A stretch of 64,000 nt of DNA from Misgurnus anguillicaudatus. Taxonomy: Eukaryota > Chordata > Actinopteri > Cypriniformes > Cobitidae. This document shows, piece by piece, positions 8,457 through 20,377 of the stretch. The stretch is from NCBI RefSeq assembly GCF_027580225.2, contig NC_073352.2, positions 4,466,501 to 4,530,500 of the forward strand, in the 5' to 3' direction. How positions within the stretch are numbered: the first letter of the stretch is position 1; the number at the start of each line of letters is the position of its first letter. A program made the position numbers and the translations under genes. The notes beneath the pieces were generated by a model. The model had not been told where the DNA came from, did no database searches, and saw only the letters and a list, made by a program, of their open reading frames with translations.

Positions 8457-11400
8457 AAAAACATACTGTACTTTACAATATTTATTGAAAATGTTGATAA
8501 TTCATCAGGAGCCTTAAATGCAGAAGAAGCCAAAGAAAGCCAGAGACAGAGTTAGCTCTTTGGATGGATTTAATGTCGAGAGATGTGTGTCAATGTGACC
8601 TACAGTCTAACCACATGAAACACATATCCAGTAAAATCCAGACCACCCAAAACAGAAACCAATTCAAGTCTTTCTCATAAATGCAAATATGACTGTATAT
8701 CTATCCAGCAGAAGAGACCAAAGGAAACATAACGCTCAAAGGCTCTTTTACTAAAAGCAAAACAAGAGCTATTGTTGGACCAAATCTGCTATTATTGGTT
8801 ATTCAAAGCTGTTATATAACCTAATTCAGCACATTTCACATCTAAAGAAGCCAACATTTCCACAAATACGGCTTTCTGAATGTCTGAATTTTCAACTTGT
8901 GGCAGCGAATAAACCTGCACAACACCTGACACAGACTTTACAGTAATAGTACTGTTCTGTATAGAAGTGGATAGCTCCACCCACAGTGAAACCTCATTGG
9001 TCCAAAATCCTTCTGCACACAACTTTATTATAAACTTCAAATTATTGCCTGTGATTGTGTCACGTCAAGCAACAATTCATATTTGGTAACAAATTCCCCA
9101 TCGCTGAAAACAGTGTAACGCTCATTTGTGAACTACAGAAATTATATTTTGTATACAGATACTGTAATATACCAACTGTTAAAGCAAAATAACTTTATAG
9201 TTTCAGAAACTGCAGACATAAATATAAGAAAAAGTGAGACTTTAGGACGTGTCATTGCTTGTCTCTGGTTGGTCTCTACTACACAGAATTTTCCCTTAGG
9301 CAAAAGTCTTTTTTGTTATATGTTTTCCTTCTCATGTTACAGTCACATAATAATAACAGCTATAATGCTTTCTACAAACATCTAAATGTCCTTCCAACTC
9401 ATATCTCAGAAATGCATCTCTGTTCAAATAACAACAAAGTAAAGCATGTGTTCACTTGTGCTTTGTGACTGTGAACAAAACCCTGAACATGTATAATAAA
9501 CTCTACTTGTTTTATTTCAAGTACAATTTCTTGTCTTTTCATTAAAAGCACTTAAAATTTGCCACAAAGAAGCTTACTGCTGCACGTCGCTTCAATGCAT
9601 TTCAATTTTACAGAGTAAAGCTTCAAGCTACAGCTTCAACTTTGAACCACAACTAATTATGACATAACTGTGCATATGCAGTCACTGAAAACATTCAGAA
9701 AATAACCTTCATATTATGTTTATAATCTGTTAACAGATCTGATGATGTGTGAAAGGAAGTTGATTTATTAAATTTTCTTACAACATGCAAAAACAACATC
9801 ACACACACATAAACAAATACATAATCTTCAGTCCCTGTGCATATCCTAGGCATCATGTGTGTTAACTTTTTCTACTTACGGTACATGCAAAGTTGTTAAA
9901 AAAATCTAATAAAAAGTCAGTTCACAGATTAAAGTACTAAAAACAATCTTTCTGAAGGATGTTTTCTCAGTTTCAGCTCATATATGGTAAATCTCTAATT
10001 CATCGACTAACAACAAAAACTGTAATGTGTTAAATGTGGGTGTGTAAGAATTGTGTTGTTGCTAAAATATTTCCTCTTCATTTTTATAGCTGAGAAACAA
10101 AAATGTTATCCTTCAACACATCCATCATGCTTCTGGCTAATGTGTTGTGTACACAATTCACAATTGTTCATTGTTTCAAAGCAGCTTCACAAAGAAAAGC
10201 AAAGAACAACAAAAGCATGGCAGTTTTTAAATATGGAGCACACAAAGTTACAAAGTTATTCAAATGTATTTCCTTATTTAAATAATATAATAAGTAGTTC
10301 TCCATTCCAAACTATATTATGAACATACTGTAGTCTAGGATGGAGTACACGGAGAGATTCAAATGTATTTGAATAGTGTAATAAGTACTCCAATTTCAAA
10401 CTACACCTTTCAACTTATCTTTAATGCCATATGGCAAAGAGCACTGGCACCATCACATGCCAACCAGCAGGATGCCAACACAATCACACATATCCCTGAC
10501 AAAGCCACATCCAGATAATCAAATATAATGCATATCTTTCATTCAAACCTCAAACTGTTTCCGGGGAATTTGAGTACCCACTTCTGTTGAACACTTCATT
10601 TCCTTTACACTTACATTATGTACATATTTCATTTTCTAATGGAATCCAGGGTGTGAAACTGCATTACACACCTCACCGGTCACAAAACAAGAAACAACAA
10701 CTATAGTAAGTCAAAAATTAATGTTCAATAAGTCCATAATGATTACAAGTCAATGAAATGATGCACAGATCAATGATCTGTGATTACAGGTAGACATCAC
10801 ATCTAAATGATGTCACATCTGATCAATATACAGTACAGTATATGTGACCCTGAAATCCAGCCTCATACTCTTCATAGGATGTTTACGGTTTACTTTCAGT
10901 CATTGATTTCAGGCTTTGCATGACCTTACTTAATCAATATTAAACATTTCAAGGTTATTTTTCACACAGTTATTATGTACGTTGATTTATTTAGACTTTA
11001 GCTGGGTTTCTGGCATTTCTCAAATTTAGATACCTCAAGATTAAAGCATTCATTTTCAAACTGGTATGGACTTCTCAACACCAATGACTTTTGAAGGTGG
11101 GGTCTCTGTGGTTATATTTGGACATTTATGTTTTGTTTGCAATATATTGCCATGGTACATTAGTCATGCTAGATTTTTTATGTGTCGCTGTAGTTCTTGT
11201 TGGGTAATGCAGTATGAGATGCGTGCCAAGGTTCTGGTAATGCAGGTAATTTTTTAGGTTATGAAATCTGAAGTATGAGGAACAGTTATATTGATTTTTG
11301 GCATAGTAAGTTGACTTGTGCTGTTCATGAACTCACCTTTGAAACTGCATTTGTAATTGTCATACGCGGTTTCTGTTATTTTTCACACGTCCTTCGGTGT

Positions 11401-12084
11401 ACTATGTACTAAATTATTTGTGACAGCACCAAGGCGAGCTCAGTTCAGCCCAGTTCATGGCTTAACACAGGAAACCTGCACATTCCCAGTCTTCCTATGG
11501 GTGGGTCGCCTGTTCCTTGTGTGGATGTGTAAGAGGTTATTTTCATAAACATGCACAATGGGAAAGTACACAGCGCAGCATTTATTGTCTTTTCTCTTTT
11601 TTAAGGTGGCTTGTTGGTGGCTCCAATTTTGACACATAAAGGCCTAAGTGGTGTTTGATCTTTTCAAATAAAATGCAATTTTTTCCACACAGTCACTGTC
11701 ATTGTAAATCAACATGTGAAACACTGACCACCAATTGTGAATTCCATGTATAAAACTTTTTGTAGCACGTGGTCTCCCACTTCAGTGCCATTTTTTGACC
11801 TGCAAGTTACTTTCTGTTGTTTGGCTTATGTGTCAAATAAATATCCATTAAATTAACTTAAAACTGATTTTCTGCTGAATTTGATCAAGATCTGTGTATT
11901 GACCCATAAGGTATACCATTGGAAGCAATGGCATTCCTAGTTTGTCTACACAAAGTAGTGACTCTGAAGGTTACCTTTACCGCAAAAGGTGTGACAGTGA
12001 TAGTTTTTAGTTGTCTAGGGGATGAGAATATAGGTTGAAATACCTTAATTCCCTTTTAAACGTACCTTTAAATAAGATTATGAC
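8457..12084. other. limch1 intron, no coding feature recognised
   Basis: 3.6 kb of AT-rich sequence with only short random open frames. I saw no exon-like block with matching phase, no clear terminal inverted repeats and no long tandem array. Confidence 0.45.
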
Positions 12085-12395
12085 ACATAACTTTACTTGG
12101 TTGTTTTACTATAACTTATTATAGTATAGTACCTGTTCATTTGTAAGTGTACAGTAGTGTTTCTTGTCAGTTACTGCATATATACACTATAACTATGCAT
12201 CTGGTATTACCCCGTACTTATCTAGAGTTACATAATAACTACCAAGTATTTACCAATGGTAAGTACAGTAGTTATACCATTTAATTACAATGTAGATGCT
12301 CAAAAGTAAGTACCACACATTTGTCTGTAAGTACAACAAATTTTCCAAATATGTACGAGGTAAGTACACGTACTGTAAAATAAAGTGCAACCCTA
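12085..12395. repeat. Interspersed repeat fragment (GTAAGTAC-rich)
   Basis: Repeated occurrences of GTAAGTAC, and blocks such as CTACCAAGTATTTACCAATG and CTGTAAAATAAAGTGCAACC, have the look of a common fish repeat. Ends are not defined. Confidence 0.35.
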
Positions 12396-12412
12396 AAGGT
12401 ATTATTGTTGGT

Positions 12413-13055
12413 ATTAACAACAACAACAATAATAATAGTATAGTTATTATTGTTATTATTATTTTTAATTATAATATTGTGTATTGCAAGTAATAATACT
12501 ATTACTACAACTACTACTACTTCTTATAATAATAAAACTATTATTACTATTATTATTACCTATAATATTTTGTATAACACGTAAAAATAATAATAATAAA
12601 ACTATTATTACTATTATTATTACCTATACCAGTGGTTCTCAAACTTTTTCAGCGTGCGGCCCCCCTTGTGTACTGCACATTCCCTCGTGGCCCCCCCAAA
12701 GAAAATTTATGACAAAAAACTTATCTAAAACTCAACTTTTAATTAAACAAAACATATTCAATGATACAAAGTAGTGCTGTTGGTTAGTAGCCTTATTTTT
12801 TTTTAGGTTTAATTGCACAGAATTGATCATAAATTAATTTATTTTATAAAATGTCATAAAACTGGGCCCCCCCTGGCACCATCTCGAGGCCCCCCTGGGG
12901 GCCCCGGACCCCAGTTTGAGAATCACTGACATATACTATTTTGTATAACAAGTAATAATAATAATAATAATAAAACTATTATTATTGTTGGTATTATTAA
13001 CAACAACAACTATAATATAAGTAATAATAATTATAATATTTTGTATCACACATAA
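12413..13055. repeat. Degenerate (AAT)n microsatellite and about 60-bp minisatellite, split by a hAT
   Basis: Runs of (AAT)n/(ATT)n and (AAC)n form a longer unit containing AAAACTATTATTACTATTAT then TATTACCTATAATATTTTGT and ATAACACGTAA, with about three degenerate copies near 12527, 12590 and 12945. The hAT at 12630-12928 landed inside one unit. Confidence 0.8.
12630..12928. mobile_element. hAT MITE, ends CAGTGGTTCTCAAACT
   Basis: The left end CAGTGGTTCTCAAACTTTTT and right end AGTTTGAGAATCACTG are inverted. The 8-bp flanks ACCTATAC and ACATATAC match at 7 of 8 bases, the duplication length expected for hAT. The 299-bp body is C/G-homopolymer rich (GGCCCCCC blocks) and non-coding. Elements with this end are widespread in animals. 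Confidence 0.88.
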
Positions 13056-13647
13056 TATCCAAATCGTCTGCTAAAGCACTTTATAAACAAAGTAAGGACC
13101 ACCCTGACTCAGCCAGCTATGTAAATCTGAGCTACCATATTAAATCCTTGGGAGTGTCATTGAATCTCATTCACGTTGACCTATATCACCCCAAAACATT
13201 TTAAACAGCAGATGCACTGTGTGTGACAGACTCCCATACTTCTTTGGCTCTTGTTCCACCTGCCAGAGTTAAGAGAACGTGCCAAAAACAGCCCGTCAGC
13301 ACCCCCGCTTTTCCTAAAACAGCAGCTCAAGCTCCCCTGAATGAACCCCTTAAAAATATACAAGCAACAGAACATAAACAAGCTACTGTAGTTTTTTCCC
13401 TAATCTTCAGTTCTGATCCCAAACACAATAGATACCAGCAACCACATTCACTCCTGTATGGGACATCAGAGTAAAACTACTAATGTAAACTTTCACTGCC
13501 AGTGAAACTATTTTTATCAACAATACTAAACGGTTTAACCTAAAATGTTTTTTGGACAATATAATACAAGAAGAACCAAAACTTTTTTCTTTGGGTTATG
13601 TGTGATGTTATTTTGTATGTTGTAATGGTGAAGGGGAAGTCTAGCAC
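13056..13647. other. limch1 intron, nothing recognised
   Basis: No repeats with definable ends and no exon candidates. A short open frame on either strand near 13200-13470 lacks splice support. Confidence 0.4.
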
Positions 13648-13980
13648 CTGGCATCGTTTCCTGCAGTCTGATTATGCAACATCTGTAAATCGCTGTGAAG
13701 GAAATCCCATCCGTCTCTCTCTGTTTCCTCCTCATCCATCTTCTGGCTGTCTGATTGGTTCTGCTCGATTGGTTGGGTTTGTACAGAAGGACTGAAGTGA
13801 TCTTTGGGAGGACTCATCTGAGGGTCACTGAGTTGTGGATTATTAAAATCAAGGTCTTTAGGGGGAAGATCATTTGAAGCTGACAGTCTAAAATGTTGGT
13901 TTACAGGGTAAGTTTCTACTGGGTCTGGATCTACATAATAAACATCAGTTCCTGCTACCACTGACGACAATTCAACTTCA
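13648..13980 (-). CDS. limch1: limch1 333-nt phase-symmetric exon (probable cassette)
   Basis: 333 nt, acceptor GATTTAG and donor GTGCTA. The first base completes a Ser codon, and the exon ends with AG in phase 2. It encodes about 111 residues starting EVELSSVVAGTDVYYVDPDP, acidic and Gln/Asn/Pro-rich, with no domain I recognise. Entry and exit phases are both 2, so it can be included or skipped without a frame change. It lies between the GGERPF exon and the RRTSSVFDD exon, in the region where LIMCH1/LMO7 transcripts vary in length. The open frame over 333 nt in AT-rich intron and the fitting phases support a real exon; no intron-like homologue was seen. Confidence 0.85.
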
Positions 13981-14904
13981 CTAAATCACACAACAACAGT
14001 GACATAAAATGACAAGCATGCACAAAGCATGTGAAACACAGATAAATGACAGGAAAGGAAAATGAAAGGGTTGAAATGTCAATGTTACAACACGACAGGA
14101 ATGGGAGACAAAAAGACAAAAAAATCATTATTACATCATCTGTTTTCCATCTGGTGAGGATATAACATTGGCTTTGTTCAGAAAGGAATACCTGCTACGT
14201 ACTGTCTAGTGTGTACTGGATAGGCAACTGAATATAAAAATACATAGCAGGATTATGAAACAGTATGCAGTACACTTCAATAATGTACACAAAATTAAGG
14301 GCCAGATTTACTAAACGGGGCAAATTAGCGCGAGAACACAATTCCAAAAAAAAAATTAGTTCAGGGTCAGAAATAAGCAGAGCTGATGAGGTGCGGGGGA
14401 TCTACTAACACCTGATGTGCTTGAGTTCAGCACCACAGACATCGCAGTGGAAAATTCGGGTTGTGAAATCCCAGCTAACAAAGCCAAAGGTTTACAAAGA
14501 GTTTTGAAATGTCTGGTATTGGGTGACTTCTTCAAGTGTAATAATATGTTCCTCTGGCATTCCAAATAAACTGTTACATGCAGAGGTGGGTAGTAACGAA
14601 TTACATTTACTTCGTTACATTTACTTGAGTAATTTTTTTGGGTAACTAGTACTTTTAGAGTAAAATTAAGGATGGGTACTTTTTACTCTTACTCAAGCAC
14701 ATTTCTAATGAAAAAACTGTACTTTTACTTCGCTACATTCGGTGGCGTTACTACGCTACTTTCAAATGGTAATAATTAATGAATATATTTTATTTTTATT
14801 AAGTTTATATGGCTTGCTCGAAAGTCTCGCGAGACGTTAGAGAGGCAGCGTGCGTTGCGAGGGGTGGCTACGTTTCACCCTTTAGCGCGCGTAGATGAAA
14901 GGAG

Positions 14905-15094
14905 ATGACTGAAGCGGAGGATGACCTATGCAAGCTATCGGAGGCAGATCACGCGTGGCCTCAAGTTTGGTCTATGTTTACACTACAAAAGGTCAAAAAG
15001 AATAGTTTCATAATGCGATGTATGCTTTGTGCACCAAAACGAACTGACATCTCAGCGTACAGGAATTCAAGCTCCAACATGAAACAACACGGCG
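14905..15094 (+). pseudogene. BED-type zinc-finger exon of a hAT transposase
   Basis: The frame begins MTEAEDDLCKLSEADHAWPQ and continues VWSMFTLQKVKKNSFIMRCM then LCAPKRTDISAYRNSSSNMK and QHGG. It has the BED-finger pattern: aromatic Trp/Phe residues, Cys-x2-Cys, a SSSN-x-K-x-H segment, with the last ligand probably in the next exon. A splice donor GCG|GTAGGT follows. BED fingers occur at the N-terminus of hAT transposases and ZBED proteins (known). No downstream catalytic exon is present, so it is a remnant. Confidence 0.75.
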
Positions 15095-15288
15095 GTAGGT
15101 GTCACTTTGTGCAGTGCCTTATTATAATATTATTTCACGCACTGTTTTTGTCATATGCGCTCTTGTGCAAGCAATGAAAATTACTCTAACCTTACAAACA
15201 ACACACGTTCACATCTGTACATTTCCATATCATTTCCTCATAAAACTAAACAAATTGAACAGCATGTTAAGTCTTGCATTAATAATAC

Positions 15289-16116
15289 GGGAGAACCGGG
15301 GCTAAAGTAACGCTGGACGAAAGTAACAAAGCGATTTTCTAAGAGGACTGATAACATTTGCATCCCAAACTATGACAGCATCTTTGCAACCCTTGACAGA
15401 GCTGACAAATATCGCGTTATTTACTCACCATTTTCCGGGTGTAGATCCAGAAAGGTGTTTTCACCATAAGTAAATTCCAAAAGCGGTCATTGTTTTCTTA
15501 TAACGTGTTGTGTTTCTCGTTTCATCAATCTTCAGGTTATTTAGTGCTCTAACACATCCTGAAGTTTGACTTCTCAAGAGTTTTTCAAAATAAAAGTAAA
15601 TCGGGTTTAAATGTGAGGAGATCCTGTCAGGACGAAAGTAACACTTACTTTTGTACCATTTATATTATTCTAATTTTATTTAATTTAATTTTCATATCGT
15701 TCAAACTGTTGAATTTAAGTTTGTACTGTTGGTTGCTTTTGAAACATTTGATAAAACTGAAATTTAAAATGAAAATATAATTTCATTATTTTTTACAAAG
15801 ATAAATTACAAAATATGTTTGCAGTTACATATTAAAGAGGTCATAGTCATGTATAGTTAATAAAAACAAGTGTAACACGAAAATCTACATTGTTTTGTTG
15901 TGTTAAAAAAAGTAACAATTCACCACTTATGTACAAAGTGAAATTATACTAGTCATTTTACATTTGTTCAAAATTCCACCTGGTATTGATAGACCACACT
16001 TGTGAGTTACTGACCACAGCAAAAATATATCTCTGTCTGAAACATTATCTTTAAAAATTTAAAAAAACTTAAAATAAAAAAAATTCTGAAAAATTGTACT
16101 TTTCGCCTGTTCTCCC
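15289..16116. mobile_element. Third-layer element inside the hAT, TIR GGGAGAACCGGGG
   Basis: GGGAGAACCGGGGCTAAAGT at the left is mirrored by CGCCTGTTCTCCC at the right. The content is full of AAAGTAAC motifs. The terminus resembles that of the 6959-8136 element (GGGGAGAGCGGGG), suggesting one family. The body is AT-rich and non-coding. Confidence 0.65.
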
Positions 16117-17261
16117 TTACACATGACCGGACACCTTACTTAAATGTAGAAAATACATACGAATAAAAACTGGATTGTATTTTATTTAATTCCTTCCTAA
16201 ATAATCTATATACTTATAAAAATAAAAGAATAAAGTATGTTTTTAAAGAAACATGTTTTATATATTATAATAAATGTAGAGTTGATTTGCAAAAACAGAT
16301 AAGTTCCATTTGAAATTCTAAAATAAGCATTTTATCAAGCTCCTTATGTTCATTAATTGCACATTAATGGCAATGAAAATAACCTATTCATATAAAAACA
16401 TGATAACAAACAGACACACACATTCTTTTTTTCTTACTGTAAGCTTGTTTAAAGGCAGATGCAGCCAAATTTTGTTGTGAACTTGAAAATAAATACACAG
16501 TTAACTGTCAGAAAACAGTCAGTGTGTGTTTAAGATTTTTTTTTAATGACACGTTATGTGATGTTGGAGGACTGAGATAGACTGCTTTACTTTAACATAG
16601 GTTTATAAGTAGTATATAAGCAGAACAATGAGACTTTTAAAGAGAGGTTTGTGAAAGCCCTCCAAGTAGTCTGAAATTCAGGGATTTTACGCTTCTTTTC
16701 AATCAGATCGGAAGTAACGAGTAACTAACTACTTGAGTAGTTTTTTCATCTAATACTTTTTTACTCTTACTCAAGTAAATAATTAGATTGTTACTTTTAC
16801 TTTTACTTGAGTACATTTTTGTATAAGTAGTTGTACTTTTACTTGAGTACAGATTTTGGGTACTCTACCCACCTCTGGTTACATGTTAAAACAATCCTCT
16901 GCATTGTATCATGCGTTCTGTAATCTCTGTGATGCCTCTTTTTTTTAGCAATAATTGCAGCCATTTTGAGTGCACAGTAATTTAAGACAAACTTTTTTCG
17001 GCATTAAAAATTGTGCAAATACCAGTCAAAACACACGCATAAACATTAGTAAACCGCGTTTCATGAATCATCTAAATAATTTCCTCCCAAAAATTTCACA
17101 TCTGGAAGGGAAACTCCTAGAAATGCATGCAATAAGGACATACCTAGACCATACCTTTTCCGAGCTAATTATCCACTGCAGGTCTTTAGTAAATCAACAC
17201 ATTCATTATTTATGCCAAAATGATGGCTTGCGCTGGTGCAAGCTGTTAATAAATCTGGCCC

Positions 17262-17936
17262 TAAATGGTGTATTGTTGACAACATCTTACAATAGCTTTG
17301 TATAGACGGTTGCAGCAGGAACAACATGAACAAACGGTGTTTGTAGCGCAAACTTCACTTCCGGTAGACTTCCGCAAAGAATTAATAACAACAAAGTCGT
17401 TAGTTCAAAACATAGCTAAAGCGTATCAACTACTTCACTAACGTTACTGTGTAAAATTTATGTATACAATGTTAGCTACAGATCCTTCAATTCTTGCCTG
17501 GCTGCCAAGCCTCTCTTCATACAAAGGTGATCCATGCTTCCCGTCTACCCTATCTTTAGGAAACTGAAACAGTTCTATTGTCGACAAGGTATTTCTTTCA
17601 GAAGTCAGTTTAGCCACTAGCCAGACCAATAAACAACCTTGGCAACGCATGTGCGTCCAATGAAATTCTCTATACATTAGTTAACCGAACACTTGATAAT
17701 AAACAATGGTTTTATAGCTTTTATTACTTTGAATGCTCATTTACATTTACATTTCTGATCCCAGAATAATTTATACATAAATGTTCAAAATAAAAATTTG
17801 CTTTAGCATTAGTTAACACATCAAGTTTGATAAATGCTGCAAAAACGTAATGTATCCTATATAGTTGATGATACCTCACGTATTAAACAAGTCTAATAAT
17901 AACTTAGAGAACATTATTAAAGCGTTGACTGGATGT
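17262..17936. repeat. Intron with a segment shared with 29135-29275
   Basis: On the minus strand, about 17690-17565 contains GGCTAGTGGCTAAACTGA and AAATACCTTGTCGACAAT. The plus strand near 29205-29250 has GACTAGTGGCTAAACTGA and AAATACCTTGACGAAAAT. Both lie near ATTGGA(T/C)GCA sequences, so this is a dispersed repeat copy in opposite orientation. The rest shows nothing recognisable. Confidence 0.5.
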
Positions 17937-18336
17937 TTAAAGTCCCCATGAAATCAAAAAGGACTATTCTTATTTTTAAATAGAATATCGTAGTGTTCAT
18001 TTAAAACAATTTATCTATGTGGGTCATTATTAAAAAAAAAAGTGCACTCATAAAGTTTTATCAAAATAGGAAAATGTACTTCCACCCTTTTGTGGCGATC
18101 TTTCTCTGATGACATCAGCTAGATGGCTTGGACAGAATAATCAATAACTCCGCCCCCTCAGTATGCTGCAAATTAAATTTTTGAAAGAAACGTCCCCTTT
18201 TCTAAATCCAATCAATTCAAAGTGGAAAACACACGCCACGCTCGCAATTTCCTCGTGTGATATTCCGTTTCACTCGGAAATACGTCGTAATATGGATGTA
18301 AAGTCTATTACAACTTCCTGTTCAAGGGGACTTTAA
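17937..18336. mobile_element. MITE with TIR TTAAAGTCCCC
   Basis: TTAAAGTCCCCATGAAATCA at the left and GGGGACTTTAA at the right are inverted. The interior is non-coding and includes a GATGACATCAGC stretch. It is flanked by plain intron. Confidence 0.65.
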
Positions 18337-19390
18337 TTTCTGATCAAACAATAGGGCAAGAAATAAAATAATAAGATGGAAATGAAAGGTGAAGACGTGT
18401 GTATTGCACAGTCAACTCTACAGTACTTAATATGTTTAGGTAAAGATGCAGAAATAGGATTAACATATTGTACTAATTGATTAAATCAGAGTTTAAAAAA
18501 TCCATAAAATGAAATCAATTATTTATAAGGTCTTAACACACTAATGTAAATCTATACCTGTAAAAGAGACAACAACCACACTCTCTAAAACACACAAAGT
18601 ACTGAAATAAAGAAGATTATCAATGATTTTCAGTGTGATGCTCTCAGGTAATTCACATAAATTTGTCCATAGAGTAAACTAAGCACAGTCAACATATTGT
18701 TTAAACTGATGGGTTGATGTTCAAGTAAAGGAGTCTCCAAGCTTTCAGCACATGAATTCTCACATCTGGTTTTAATTAAGCTTCCATCTCAAACCACCGC
18801 TGTACAAAAAAAATCAATGCAAAACCTAAAACCGAAGGCCACACTTTCCTTTCCGAAGCTACCAATTAACTTATTACTTATACAAATGAAGTTTTAGTCG
18901 TGTTTTGTAAAGAGACACTGTTATTCTAGCATTCTCTGTGTTGTCTGAAGATCTTTAGCAGACAGTAAGAGTTTATGTATGGGGTGGAATTCAAAGGAAA
19001 AGACAGATTAGTGCAAAATACTTACCAAAAATCTATTGGCAGCTAAACTGAGGTAAATTAATTAGGAAATGAATCAAAAGGAATTAAGCAAAACCCTGCT
19101 TTGCATTTTAGAGGACATCACTAAATGTCACAGTAATAACCGTGCTAATAACTAATCTTTAAAAATGAGCACATAAACTAAATCATAGAAAATAACTTAT
19201 TTGAATCTAGCTAAAAAATTCAAGCCTGATCTTTGACCTACTGACACAAAATGAATTACTTCATACCAAAGCAGCTGAAAAGGTCTTAGAAATCTTGGAG
19301 CACAAACAAATTTATTTAGCTAAAGTCTGATTCTCCAAATAAAAACAAGAGATGAATCTCTATAAGACTACATCAGCGTAACGGTTTTAC
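18337..19390. other. limch1 intron, nothing recognised
   Basis: AT-rich with no exon-like or repeat structure that I could define. Confidence 0.4.
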
Positions 19391-19643
19391 CTGAAGGGTC
19401 TCTCTCCTCCTACAGGTGAGGTGGCATTACTCCAGCTCTTACGGCTCTCCTCCCTGTCGGCACGCGGGCGTCTCATCGGTGCGGGCATGTATGAACTCTG
19501 GTTACTCCTGTTGGGCAGGTACTGGTTGAAAGGGACAGGCGTCCGTGGCTCACTGCAAGAGGTTCGACGCACCAGCATGTCGTCCTTGCGGATGTCTGGC
19601 ATCTTCCTATTGGGAGTGTCGCAATCCGAGTCGCTCCCGCGGT
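19391..19643 (-). CDS. limch1: limch1 exon: DUF4757-type region, second part
   Basis: 253-nt exon with acceptor TTATTGCAG and donor GTAAAA. It completes the Gly codon of the previous exon and ends with AG of a split codon. It encodes [20 protein letters not shown], then KDDM, a [13 protein letters not shown] stretch, [19 protein letters not shown] and [11 protein letters not shown]. The VPFNQYLPN and KSW...TSP-x-GGERPF motifs are LIMCH1 hallmarks. Its phase-2 end can join the exons starting at 13980 (giving Ser), 6123 (Arg) or 5349 (Arg), so alternative splicing downstream keeps the frame. Confidence 0.96.
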
Positions 19644-20377
19644 CTGCAATAAGGCCAGTCAGTGTCATTTATGAAGAATTGAAAAAAAACATACATGGAC
19701 ATCACAATCCATTTGTTGCTTTGGTTCTTATGAACGTTACAAATGTAGATGTTGTCTGGACTGAAAGTCCAATCTGTGCTACATATTATTTCAAGCATAC
19801 TGGAGTAAAAACAAACATGTATTTTAAATCACATAGCTTAAAGAAACACAGCTTGGTTTGTTTGTTTATTTCTTGACGCCATTCCAGTATCTACGGCTAT
19901 ATTCATGGTTACAATTGGTTAATCTATACACGAGTTAGTCTATACAGAAGTTAAGTGAGGACAACTTGGCATCTCCAATTCACCTAACCTGCATGGTTTT
20001 TGGGCTGTTGGAGGAAACCTTTGAAGAATTTGATTTGAATTTTTTAGTTCATTTTGAAACTGACCCGCAACTGAAATAAGTGTTAAAACAGTCACAGCTT
20101 TTACTCAATATCCAATTTGACTTCAAACATTTTGAACCAGAAGACTTTCACATGCTACTTATATTCTGTAAATGAAAGCAGTAAACTTTTTACAGGCGTC
20201 TTGTAAAAACATTAACCACTTTTCTTATATTCTGTTAAAATCAAGTTATGAGAACTGTGACATTATAAAATACATTTATATACTGCCAATTTATATTTAC
20301 AGCTGCACATGTACTTGTAAATGTGGTAATCCTAAAATGGAGTTAAGAAACTTTGTCTCTTGTCGCTTTGGTTTTAA

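Larger units (their letters stand above)
14581..16877 (+). mobile_element. hAT transposon with perfect 8-bp target duplication
   Basis: Flanked by GTTACATG at 14573-14580 and 16878-16885. The ends CAGAGGTGGGTAG and CTACCCACCTCTG are perfect inverted repeats, and the subterminal regions are rich in TTACTTGAGTA motifs on both sides. It carries a BED-finger exon but lacks a catalytic hAT domain, and part of the interior is a third element (15289-16116). It is a non-autonomous derivative. Confidence 0.95.
14299..17261. mobile_element. Harbinger-like element (TAA target) interrupted by a hAT
   Basis: The left end GGGCCAGATTTACTAA and the right end TTAATAAATCTGGCCC are inverted, each bordered by TAA (14296-14298 and 17262-17264), the 3-bp target type of PIF/Harbinger elements (known). 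Its own material is about 14299-14572 and 16886-17261, so without the hAT it is a roughly 650-bp non-autonomous copy. Superfamily assignment is inference. Confidence 0.65.
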
